Below the pieces are notes generated by a model that had not been told where the DNA came from, did no database searches, and saw nothing but the letters and a program-made list of their open reading frames with translations. A program made the translations under genes and the position numbers. Below are positions 45,402 through 53,050 of a stretch of 64,000 bases of DNA, in pieces. Numbering within the stretch: position 1 is the first letter of the stretch; every line of letters begins with the position of its first letter. The DNA is from Bradyrhizobium sp. 1 (lineage in GTDB: Bacteria; Pseudomonadota; Alphaproteobacteria; Rhizobiales; Xanthobacteraceae): the NCBI RefSeq assembly GCF_023073315.1, contig NZ_JADPJH010000018.1, forward strand, positions 557,534 through 621,533. Direction: 5' to 3'.

Positions 45402-46250
45402 TCACTCTTTCCCCGCCTTCTTCACCGCCTCCGCCAGACTGGCTTTTGCCGACCCCGGCTTGAGCGGCTGCTGCTGGCTCGCATGCGGGGCCCAGCCTGA
45501 GAGCCAGATGATGTCGAATGTCGCGCGGATGCGGCCGTCGGCATCGGCGAAGCGCTCGGCATAGATTTCGGCCATGCGCAGCAGGGTCGCGCGCCGGCTC
45601 GGCGTGCGCCTCCGCTCGATCAGCACATTGGCTGCACCCATGCGGCGGAGATCCTGCATCAGCGCAAACGCATTGGAATAACGCACCACGACGCGATCGA
45701 CGTCGGTGACCGGCAGCGCAAAGCCCGCCCGCTGCAACAGCGCGCCGATGTCTCTGAGATCAGCGAACGGCGCGACGCGTGGCGACACGCCGCCCTCGCA
45801 TTCGGCTTCCGCCGCGGCAAAGGCCTGGCGCAGCTCGGTCAGGCTGTCGCCGCCGATCATCGCGGCCAGCAGCAGCCCGTCCGGCCTCAGCGCACGGCGG
45901 ATTTGCGCGAACACGCCGGGCAGATCGTTGACGAATTGCAGCGCTAGCGCCGAGACGACGAGATCGAGGCTTTCCGGCGCGAACGGCAATTTTTCCGCGC
46001 CCGCCGCATCGAGTACGATCCGTTCGATGGAACGCAGCCGCGTGCGCAAAACCGCGAGCCCTTCACCCGGCGTCCAGAGATCAGCGGCGGCATTAAACTC
46101 GCGCATCACGGCAGCCAACCGGTCGGACATATCCTCGGCAACACGATCGAGCAGGAATGTCACCTCGCCTTGCGCATGCGCGCGGCGCTGCCGCGCATGT
46201 AGCAGCGCGCGATCGAACAAAGCGGGCGGGGTTTGCGGGGTCTGGACCAT
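45402..46250 (-). CDS. SAM methyltransferase-like protein, BioC/NDUFAF5-like
   Basis: A 282-residue protein starting MVQTPQTPPALFDRALLHAR. It matches the BioC-like/NDUFAF5 group: RRAHAQGEVTFLLDRVAEDM, AEKLPFAPESLDLVVSALALQFVNDL and LRPDGLLLAAMIGGDSLTEL. However, the glycine-rich SAM motif I normally seen as LDLGCGxG is degenerate here (AADLWTPGEG), so the SAM site may be altered. An alternative ATG is at 46271. NDUFAF5 hydroxylates an arginine of complex I, so a non-methyltransferase role is conceivable. It is divergent from comF. Confidence 0.85.
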   Translation of the reverse strand: MVQTPQTPPALFDRALLHARQRRAHAQGEVTFLLDRVAEDMSDRLAAVMREFNAAADLWTPGEGLAVLRTRLRSIERIVLDAAGAEKLPFAPESLDLVVSALALQFVNDLPGVFAQIRRALRPDGLLLAAMIGGDSLTELRQAFAAAEAECEGGVSPRVAPFADLRDIGALLQRAGFALPVTDVDRVVVRYSNAFALMQDLRRMGAANVLIERRRTPSRRATLLRMAEIYAERFADADGRIRATFDIIWLSGWAPHASQQQPLKPGSAKASLAEAVKKAGKE

Positions 46251-46293
46251 GCCGCTGGTTACGCCGATCATGGCCGCGATTGCAATCTCCTCT

Positions 46294-46434
46294 CTCGTGT
46301 CCCGGACGCGGTGCGGCACGAAGTGACGCTCCGCAGAGCCGGGCCCCAGAGGGCGACACGGTGCGATGCGGCGAGATGGGCCCGGCTCTGCAGCGCACCG
46401 CTGAAGGAGCGCTGCGCTGCGTCCGGGGCACGAG
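46294..46434. repeat. palindromic extragenic repeat, family B copy 3
   Basis: It begins CTCGTGTCCCGGACGCGG and ends CGTCCGGGGCACGAG, with CAGAGCCGGGCCCC and GGGCCCGGCTCTG inside. Unusually for this family, it lies in a divergent promoter region, so it may carry or interrupt promoters of comF and the methyltransferase-like gene. Confidence 0.85.
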
Positions 46435-46478
46435 ACCGTGGCTTGAGCGGATTGTCGGCTAACGCTAGCCTCTCTTCC

Positions 46479-47276
46479 ATGTCATCCGACACCGCCCCCA
46501 CCCGCTCCATCGCCGCGCCGCTCCGTGCCGCGTGGACGGCAGGCCGCCACGTCCTGACGCGGGCAGCACGGCTCGCGCTCGACATCGCGCTGCCGACGCT
46601 GTGCGTATCCTGTCGCGAGCCGGTCGACGGCGAGGGCGTTTGCGCGGCATGCTGGGCAAAACTGTCGTTCATTGAACGGCCTTATTGCCCACGCCTCGGC
46701 ATTCCCTTCGTGTATGATCCCGGCCCCGACATGCTGTCGATGGAGGCGATCGCGAGCCCGCCGGCTTACCAGCGGGCACGCGCGGCGGTGCGCTATGACG
46801 ATGTTGCGCGCACGCTGGTGCATGCACTGAAATACCAGGACCGCACCGATCTGGCGCCGGCCATGGGCCGCTGGATGGCGCGCGCGGGCGGCGAGCTGCT
46901 CGCCGGCGCCGACATGCTGATTCCCGTTCCCCTGCATTGGCGGCGGGCCTGGCGCCGCCGCTACAACCAGTCCGGGGCGCTGGCGCGAATCATCGAGCGG
47001 CAGAGCGGGGTCAAGGTGCGGGGCGAGGTGCTGCGCCGGGTGCGCGCCACCGAGCAGCAGATCGGCCTGTCGCGAGCCCAGCGCGCCACCAATGTGCAGG
47101 GCGCATTCCAGGTATCCCCCGACCGTCAGGCCGAGGTCCAGGGCCGGCGGATCGTCCTGATCGACGATGTCCTGACCTCAGGTGCGACGCTGGATGCCTG
47201 CGCGCGGGCCTTGCTCCGCGCCAAAGCGGCCCAGGTCGACGTGCTGGTCTTCGCCCGGGTTGTCGAGAGCCGGTGA
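46479..47276 (+). CDS. comF: ComF family protein (phosphoribosyltransferase domain)
   Basis: A 265-residue ComF homologue, related to natural-transformation and recombination factors. An N-terminal four-Cys zinc finger is present (CVSCREPVDGEGVCAAC) and a phosphoribosyltransferase-type fold follows, with IPVPLHWRRAWRRRYNQS and the PRPP loop VLIDDVLTSGATLDA. ATG 46479 is chosen because upstream in-frame codons cross a palindromic repeat. It leads the comF-grxC-nitrilase-DUF1178 run on the plus strand. Confidence 0.93.
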   Translation: MSSDTAPTRSIAAPLRAAWTAGRHVLTRAARLALDIALPTLCVSCREPVDGEGVCAACWAKLSFIERPYCPRLGIPFVYDPGPDMLSMEAIASPPAYQRARAAVRYDDVARTLVHALKYQDRTDLAPAMGRWMARAGGELLAGADMLIPVPLHWRRAWRRRYNQSGALARIIERQSGVKVRGEVLRRVRATEQQIGLSRAQRATNVQGAFQVSPDRQAEVQGRRIVLIDDVLTSGATLDACARALLRAKAAQVDVLVFARVVESR

Positions 47277-47323
47277 AGTCCCATATAATTCAATGAATTC
47301 ATGACATGAGAGCGCCAGACAAC

Positions 47324-47599
47324 ATGACCGCTGCTGTCGAGATCTACACCAGGCCGGGCTGCGGCTATTGTTCCGCCGCCAAATCGCTGCTGACCCGCAA
47401 GAAGGTTAATTTCACGGAGTTCGACGTCGCCCGGAACGCGTCCTGGCGCGACGAGATGTACGATCGTGCCGGCGAAGGTTCGACCTTCCCGCAGATCTGG
47501 ATCGGCGGCACCCATATCGGCGGTTGTGACGACCTCTACGCGCTCGACCGCGAAGGCAAGCTCGACGGCATGCTCGAAAGCGTGAAGGCGGTGTCATGA
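47324..47599 (+). CDS. grxC: glutaredoxin 3
   Basis: A 91-residue dithiol glutaredoxin with active site C13-G-Y-C16 (TRPGCGYCSAAK), the cis-Pro in STFPQIWIG and GG-C-DDL for glutathione binding. It reduces disulfides with glutathione in the cytoplasm. ATG 47324 gives the standard length; 47306 is a possible alternative. The stop overlaps the next start by 4 bases. Confidence 0.94.
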   Translation: MTAAVEIYTRPGCGYCSAAKSLLTRKKVNFTEFDVARNASWRDEMYDRAGEGSTFPQIWIGGTHIGGCDDLYALDREGKLDGMLESVKAVS

Positions 47600-48486
47600 G
47601 CCAGGATCAAGCTCAAGACAGGACCTTCACCGCCGCCATGATTCAGATGCGCACCGGTCTGATGCCGGAGCCGAGCCTGGCGCAGGCCACCAGGCTGATC
47701 CGTCAGGCAGCAGCCAACGGCGCCGACTACGTGCAGACTCCCGAAGTCAGCAACATGATGCAGCTCAACCGCAAGGCGCTGTTCGAGCACCTCCAGAGCG
47801 AACAGGACGACACCTCGCTGAAGGCCTATCGCGCGCTCGCGGCCGAGCTGAAGATCCACATCCATGTCGGCTCGCTGGCGCTGCGGTTCTCAGAGGAAAA
47901 AGCGGTCAACCGTTCCTTCCTGATCGGGCCCGAGGGCAATGTGCTCGCGAGCTACGACAAGATTCACATGTTCGACATCGAGCTGCCGGACGGCGAGAGC
48001 TATCGCGAATCCGCCAACTACCAGCCGGGCGAGACCGCCGTGATCTCCGACCTGCCCTGGGGCCGCGTGGGCTTAACGATCTGCTACGATGTGCGCTTCC
48101 CCGCGCTCTATCGTGCGCTGGCCGAAAGCGGTGCGTATTTCATCACGGTGCCGTCCGCCTTCACCCGCAAGACCGGCGAGGCGCACTGGCACATCCTGCT
48201 GCGCGCACGCGCGATCGAGACCGGCTGCTTCATCTTTGCCGCCGCACAGGCCGGCACCCACGAGAACAAGCGCGAGACGTTCGGCCATTCGCTGATCATC
48301 GACCCCTGGGGCGAGATCCTCGCCGAGGGCGATGTCGAGCCCGGCATCATCATGGCCAAGATCGACCCGGCCAAGGTCGAGACGGCGCGCCGCGCGATCC
48401 CGTCGCTCCAGCACGGCCGCCGCTTCGGCGTCGCCGATCCCAAGGCCGGGCCGGACCATCTGCATTTGGTGCGGGGATCGGCATGA
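47596..48486 (+). CDS. carbon-nitrogen hydrolase, Nit1/NitA-like omega-amidase group
   Basis: A 296-residue nitrilase-superfamily enzyme with the Glu-Lys-Cys triad at Glu50 (QTPEVSNMM), Lys122 (YDKIHMFDIELPDGE) and Cys163 (LTICYDVRFPAL). The pattern is nearest to the Nit1/Nit2 branch, which hydrolyses deaminated glutathione or omega-amides. Its coupling to grxC (ATGA overlap) fits a glutathione-repair role. Confidence 0.93.
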   Translation: MSQDQAQDRTFTAAMIQMRTGLMPEPSLAQATRLIRQAAANGADYVQTPEVSNMMQLNRKALFEHLQSEQDDTSLKAYRALAAELKIHIHVGSLALRFSEEKAVNRSFLIGPEGNVLASYDKIHMFDIELPDGESYRESANYQPGETAVISDLPWGRVGLTICYDVRFPALYRALAESGAYFITVPSAFTRKTGEAHWHILLRARAIETGCFIFAAAQAGTHENKRETFGHSLIIDPWGEILAEGDVEPGIIMAKIDPAKVETARRAIPSLQHGRRFGVADPKAGPDHLHLVRGSA

Positions 48487-48965
48487 TCCGCTACGCGCTC
48501 CACTGCGACCACAACCACGAGTTCGAGAGCTGGTTCCAGAGCTCGTCGGCCTACGATTCGCAGGTGAAGCGCAAGCTCGTGACCTGTCCGATCTGCGGTT
48601 CGGCCAAGGTCGACAAGGCGATCATGGCCCCGCGCATCGTCGGCAAGAAGGGCCGTGGCCGCGCAACGCCGCCGCCGGAGCCGGCGACAACCGCCGCGCC
48701 CGAGACTGCGCCGTCCGAGTCGACCTCTCTGATGATGGCGCAGGAGAAAGAGCTCCGCACCAAGCTGAAGGAGCTGCGCGATCACATCGTCAAGAACGCC
48801 GACAATGTCGGCGAGCGCTTTGCGAATGAAGCCCGCGCGATGCATTACGGCGACAAGGAGCATCGCCCGATCTACGGCGAGGCCTCGCCCGACGAGGCGA
48901 AGTCGCTGATCGACGAGGGCATCGAGGTGTCGCCGCTGCCGACGCTGCCGGAAGACCGGAACTAG
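48483..48965 (+). CDS. DUF1178 family protein
   Basis: A 160-residue DUF1178 protein of unknown function. It starts MIRYALHCDHNHEFESWF, with Cys-His residues, and has CPICGSAKVDKAIMAPRI, so one zinc-ribbon-like site is likely at the N-terminal third. A Pro/Ala linker and a helical C-terminal part (RTKLKELRDHIVKNADNVGERFANEARAMHYGD, seen in two blocks) follow. It is translationally coupled to the nitrilase gene by four bases and converges on the EamA gene, overlapping its stop. Confidence 0.92.
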   Translation: MIRYALHCDHNHEFESWFQSSSAYDSQVKRKLVTCPICGSAKVDKAIMAPRIVGKKGRGRATPPPEPATTAAPETAPSESTSLMMAQEKELRTKLKELRDHIVKNADNVGERFANEARAMHYGDKEHRPIYGEASPDEAKSLIDEGIEVSPLPTLPEDRN

Positions 48966-49861
48966 GCCCCCACCAGCACCGCAACGCCGATGATGATGAG
49001 CGCGATGCCTGCAAGTTCGCGCGACGCGATCGGCTGCTTGAACGAGTAATACGCCACTCCCTGCGCGAACAGCACCTCGATCAGAGCGAGCGTGCGGACG
49101 TTCGCGGCGGCCGTCAGCGCGAACGCCAGGAACCAGAATTGCGAAGCAAAGGCGCCCATGAAGCCTGCGAGAAGCGACGGCTTCCATAACCCCATGATCG
49201 CCTGGAGCACTTTTGGCGCGCGCCAGAGCAGATAGATCGTCAGGATCAGCGTCTGCACGAACAGGCCGAGCACCAGCGTGAACGACGCCGACGTCACGAA
49301 GGATACGTCCGGCACGTTGATGATGGCGCCCCGAAAACCGACCGCCGACAGCGCGAACGCCGCGGCCGCGACGAGGCCGGTGATGGTCGGCTTCAGCTCG
49401 GCAAAGCTCTTCTCGCCGCCGGGCCGCAGCGCGGTGATGACGACGCCGATTGTCGCGATCACGATCGCCAGCACCTTCAGCCATGTCAGGTGATCGCCGA
49501 GGAAGACGAAGCCGAAGATCGCGGTCTGGATCGCCTCGGTCTTGAGGTACGCCGTCGTCACCACGAAGGAGCGGTCGTTCATGGCGAGCAGCATCAAGCC
49601 GGTCGCGACGATCTGGCTAAGCGCCCCGAGCAGCAGCCACGGCCAGAACACGGTCGGCGGCATGCCGAGATGGTCGCCGGTTGCGACCAGCACCACGGCA
49701 AGGAACAGCAGCGAGAACGGGAAGCCGAACAGGAAGCGGATATTGGTCGCGCCCCAGGTCCCCAGTGGCTTCGTCAACGACCGCTGCATCGCATTGCGCG
49801 CGACCTGGCCTAGCGCGGCAATAACTGTGAAGGGAATCCAGAGGCTGGTGATGGTGAACAT
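48962..49861 (-). CDS. EamA/RhaT-type drug/metabolite transporter
   Basis: A 299-residue membrane protein with ten hydrophobic segments in two EamA-like halves, including GATNIRFLFGFPFSLLFLAV, NDRSFVVTTAYLKTEAIQTAIFGFVFLGD in the first half and TLALIEVLFAQGVAYYSF in the second. Substrate is unknown. Its 3' end overlaps the DUF1178 gene end (48962-48965). A 20-base palindromic repeat unit is found upstream. Confidence 0.9.
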   Translation of the reverse strand: MFTITSLWIPFTVIAALGQVARNAMQRSLTKPLGTWGATNIRFLFGFPFSLLFLAVVLVATGDHLGMPPTVFWPWLLLGALSQIVATGLMLLAMNDRSFVVTTAYLKTEAIQTAIFGFVFLGDHLTWLKVLAIVIATIGVVITALRPGGEKSFAELKPTITGLVAAAAFALSAVGFRGAIINVPDVSFVTSASFTLVLGLFVQTLILTIYLLWRAPKVLQAIMGLWKPSLLAGFMGAFASQFWFLAFALTAAANVRTLALIEVLFAQGVAYYSFKQPIASRELAGIALIIIGVAVLVGA

Positions 49862-49972
49862 GGGGGTGGGGTGGTTATTGCAGGAGCGATCGGGTCAACC
49901 TGCAAGCTGAGGCCCGCATGGTCAACCGCACGGATGTCATGGGAGCGATGCTCGCGCACCAAATTCCCTGTC

Positions 49973-49992
49973 GTCCCTGCGAACGCAGGGAC
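49973..49992. repeat. short palindromic repeat unit
   Basis: GTCCCTGC-GAAC-GCAGGGAC is a perfect 20-base palindrome with a four-base loop. It is the core of a REP unit widespread in Bradyrhizobium and is followed by ACCCATAACCCCAGGG. The rest of 49862-50084 contains no gene. Confidence 0.8.
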
Positions 49993-50084
49993 CCATAACC
50001 CCAGGGATCAGTTTTGCGAAGGCTGACAACCCGCGTATCCAACACCATTCCGGGGGAGTGACAGCTCGCGCACCACTCACGACC

Positions 50085-50852
50085 TCACACCATGCCTTCG
50101 GCCACCACCATGTAGTTCACGTCCATGTCCGACGAGAGCGCCCATTTGTCGGCGAAGGGCGAGTAGACGACGCCGGTCTGCTCGGTGATGACGAGGCGGT
50201 TGTCGAGGAGATACTTTGTCAGCTCGTCGGGCGTGACGAACTTGTTCCACTCGTGGGTGCCGCGCGGCAGCCAGCGCAGGACGTATTCGGCGCCGACGAT
50301 GGCGAGCGCAAAGCTCTTCCAGTTCCGGTTCAGCGTCGAGACCACCATCAGGCCGTTCGGCTTCAGCAGCGAGGCGCAACGCTTGAGGAAAACGCCGACA
50401 TCGACGACGTGCTCGACCACTTCCATCGCCAGCACGATGTCGAAGCGCTCGCGCGGATCGATCTCCTCGACCGTGGTGCAGCGGTAGTCGATCGACAGAT
50501 GCGCCTTGTCGGCGTGCAGCTTGGCGGCTGCGATGTTGCTGACCGACGGATCGACGCCGATCACCTGCGCGCCGAGACGCGACAGCGGTTCGCACAACAG
50601 GCCGGCACCGCAGCCGATGTCGAGCACGCGGAGGCCGCCGAGACAGTTCAGGCTGCGGACATTGCGCTCGAACTTGCGGCAGGCGGCGTCGCGGATATAG
50701 CCGAGCCGCAGCGGGTTGATCCGGTGCAGCGGCGCCATCTTGCCGTTGGGGTCCCACCACTCGGCCGAGAGTTTTGAGAACTTCGCGATCTCGGCGGCGT
50801 CGACGGTCGAGCCCGGCTGGGCGCTTGCGGAAGTATTTTGCTGCATGCTCAT
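50085..50852 (-). CDS. ubiG: ubiquinone biosynthesis O-methyltransferase UbiG
   Basis: UbiG performs both O-methylations in ubiquinone synthesis. The 255-residue class I methyltransferase has the family start AEWWDPNGKMAPLHRINPLRLGYI, SAM motif VLDIGCGAGLLCEPLSRLG, and MEVVEHV. The C-terminal TPDELTKYL and DVNYMVVAEG are typical. ATG 50852 or the one two codons later could be used. It lies 14 bases after the PH-domain gene on the minus strand and probably shares its transcript. Confidence 0.96.
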   Translation of the reverse strand: MSMQQNTSASAQPGSTVDAAEIAKFSKLSAEWWDPNGKMAPLHRINPLRLGYIRDAACRKFERNVRSLNCLGGLRVLDIGCGAGLLCEPLSRLGAQVIGVDPSVSNIAAAKLHADKAHLSIDYRCTTVEEIDPRERFDIVLAMEVVEHVVDVGVFLKRCASLLKPNGLMVVSTLNRNWKSFALAIVGAEYVLRWLPRGTHEWNKFVTPDELTKYLLDNRLVITEQTGVVYSPFADKWALSSDMDVNYMVVAEGMV

Positions 50853-50866
50853 GGTTACGCGCGGTC

Positions 50867-51334
50867 CTACCGCGTGGTGATCGAACTACGGAAGGCGAGC
50901 GGCGAGGCGATGGTGCGGATGGTCTCGCGACCTTCGCCGACGCCGTTGATGGTCACGTCGCCATAGTTGAGAATACGTCCAAGGATGGTCTGGTTGACGT
51001 CGACGCTCTCGACCTTATCCAGCGCCATTTCGAAGGTGCGGCGCTTGATGAAGCCGATCTTGTGCACGACACGCAAATTGGTGACGTCGGTCTCGGTGGT
51101 GAGGCGGTGGAACCAGCCCTTCACCGTCCAGAACAGGGCAGCCAGCGCTACCAGGCCGGAGCCGAACAGGCACAGCATCTCCACGCTGTAGATCTCGATT
51201 TGGCGGGAGGCCACGAACAGGGCCAGGGCCACGACCCACGCTACGATGGCCGGAAAATAGAAGATCCAGTGCGCATTGGTCGAATACAGCACCCGCTCTC
51301 CGGGCTGCAGGATTTCGTCAATATAACGCGCCAT
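50867..51334 (-). CDS. bacterial PH-domain membrane protein
   Basis: A 155-residue protein starting MARYIDEILQPGERVLYS. Two hydrophobic helices (about 27-46 and 54-74) precede a bacterial PH domain with the segment TTETDVTNLRVVHKIGF and SVDVNQTILGRILNYGDVTINGVGEG, typical of the DUF304/YdbT-like family. These proteins are linked to envelope functions with unclear mechanism. An upstream extension to 51499 is rejected since it is Arg/Gly-rich and lacks similarity. It probably forms an operon with ubiG. Confidence 0.88.
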   Translation of the reverse strand: MARYIDEILQPGERVLYSTNAHWIFYFPAIVAWVVALALFVASRQIEIYSVEMLCLFGSGLVALAALFWTVKGWFHRLTTETDVTNLRVVHKIGFIKRRTFEMALDKVESVDVNQTILGRILNYGDVTINGVGEGRETIRTIASPLAFRSSITTR

Positions 51335-51507
51335 AACCTCGATTAACCCATTGCCCGGATTGGCCCCCAGGAACCCATGAGGACCCCCTTGAGGAACCCG
51401 CTTGCCCCCGGCCCCGCCCCTCTGTATACGCGCGATCAGCGTCCCGCGAGGCATCCGTCCGGCGCGGGTCACCATACTGATCCTTATGAAGGAATGCACG
51501 CGTCGTC

Positions 51508-52764
51508 ATGAGCCGCCTCGTGATGAAATTCGGCGGCACATCCGTCGCCAACATCGAACGTATCCGCAACGTCGCACGCCATGTGAAGCGTGAGGTCGAC
51601 GCCGGCCACGAGGTGGCCGTGGTCGTCTCGGCGATGTCCGGGAAAACCAACGAGCTGGTGGCCTGGTGCACCGAGGCCTCGCCGATGCACGACGCGCGCG
51701 AATACGACGCCGTCGTCGCCTCCGGCGAACAGGTGACCTCGGGCCTGCTCGCCATCGCGCTTCAGGGCATGGGCATCCAGGCCCGCTCCTGGCAGGGCTG
51801 GCAGATCCCGATCAAGACCAGCGACGCCCATGCCTCGGCCCGGATCATGGACATCGACGGCAGCGAGATCATCAACCGCTTCAAGGAGCGGAAGGAAGTC
51901 GCGGTCATCGCCGGCTTCCAGGGCATCAACCCCGAAACTGGCCGCATCACCACGCTCGGCCGCGGCGGCTCCGATACCTCGGCCGTGGCGATCGCCGCCG
52001 CCGTCAAGGCCGACCGCTGTGACATCTACACCGACGTCGACGGCGTCTACACCACCGACCCGCGAATCGTGCCGAAGGCCAAGAGGCTCGACAAGATCGC
52101 GTTCGAGGACATGCTGGAACTGGCTTCCCAGGGCGCAAAAGTGCTCCAGGTCCGCTCGGTGGAACTCGGCATGGTCCATAACATGCCGATCTTCGTCCGC
52201 TCGAGCTTCGACAAGCCCGAGGACATCGACCCGCATGCCAACCAGCCGCCCGGCACGCTGATCTGCGGCGAGGAGGAGATCATGGAAAACCACGTCGTCA
52301 CCGGCATCGCCTTTTCAAAGGACGAGGCCCAGATTTCCGTGCGCCAGATCGAGGACAAGCCCGGCGTCGCGGCGTCGATCTTCGGCCCGCTGGCGGATGC
52401 CAACATCAACGTCGACATGATCGTCCAGAACGTCTCCGAGGACGGCAAGACCACCGACCTCACCTTCACGGTGCCGGCCGCGGACTATACCCGCGCCAAG
52501 GACACGATCACCGCCGCCAAGGCCACGATCGGCTACCACCGGCTCGACACCGCCACCGACGTTGCCAAGATCTCGGTGATCGGCAGCGGCATGCGCAGCC
52601 ATGCCGGCGTCGCCGCCCAGGCGTTTTCGGCCCTCGCCGGACGGAATATCAACATCCGGGCCATTACAACCTCCGAGATCAAATTCTCGGTCTTGATCGA
52701 CACGGCCTATACCGAACTTGCGGTGCGGACGCTGCACACGCTCTACGGCCTCGATCAGGCTTAG
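51508..52764 (+). CDS. lysC: aspartate kinase
   Basis: LysC phosphorylates aspartate, the entry to Lys, Thr, Met and diaminopimelate synthesis. The 418-residue monofunctional enzyme has VMKFGGTSVANIERI at the start, VVSAMSGKTNELV, GRGGSDTSAVAIAAA, DGVYTTDPR, and two C-terminal ACT domains (from about 270 and 345) for feedback control. It begins the lysC-ptsP-prfA cluster and is followed by a strong inverted repeat. Confidence 0.97.
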   Translation: MSRLVMKFGGTSVANIERIRNVARHVKREVDAGHEVAVVVSAMSGKTNELVAWCTEASPMHDAREYDAVVASGEQVTSGLLAIALQGMGIQARSWQGWQIPIKTSDAHASARIMDIDGSEIINRFKERKEVAVIAGFQGINPETGRITTLGRGGSDTSAVAIAAAVKADRCDIYTDVDGVYTTDPRIVPKAKRLDKIAFEDMLELASQGAKVLQVRSVELGMVHNMPIFVRSSFDKPEDIDPHANQPPGTLICGEEEIMENHVVTGIAFSKDEAQISVRQIEDKPGVAASIFGPLADANINVDMIVQNVSEDGKTTDLTFTVPAADYTRAKDTITAAKATIGYHRLDTATDVAKISVIGSGMRSHAGVAAQAFSALAGRNINIRAITTSEIKFSVLIDTAYTELAVRTLHTLYGLDQA

Positions 52765-52789
52765 ACTAATTTTCTCTTAGCGGTCGCAG

Positions 52790-52821
52790 CAAACGCGAAG
52801 GTGTACACACCTTCGCGTTTG
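52790..52821 (+). terminator. long perfect hairpin after lysC
   Basis: CAAACGCGAAGGTGT and ACACCTTCGCGTTTG are perfect 15-base arms around a two-base loop (52790-52804, 52807-52821), 26 bases after the lysC stop. A T-run (GTTTTG) occurs about 9 bases later. It is a likely terminator that isolates lysC from ptsP. Confidence 0.8.
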
Positions 52822-53050
52822 GCAGGCGTTTTGCTTGGCAAAACAAGCCTCAATTCGCTATACGGCGAACAGGGTGGGCTGCCGCAGACTGTATCCCAGT
52901 TCGGGCCGCTGATTCGGTGCAAGAGTAAAATCTCAAGCAGATTTGGGTTTGCGCCTGCGCTGGACGAACAAATTGGTTGTTTTTCTGGAATTTTGGGCCA
53001 GCCGCCGGCTGATACCGCCGGGCCCGGCAGACGGAGGAGATTGACGGTTC

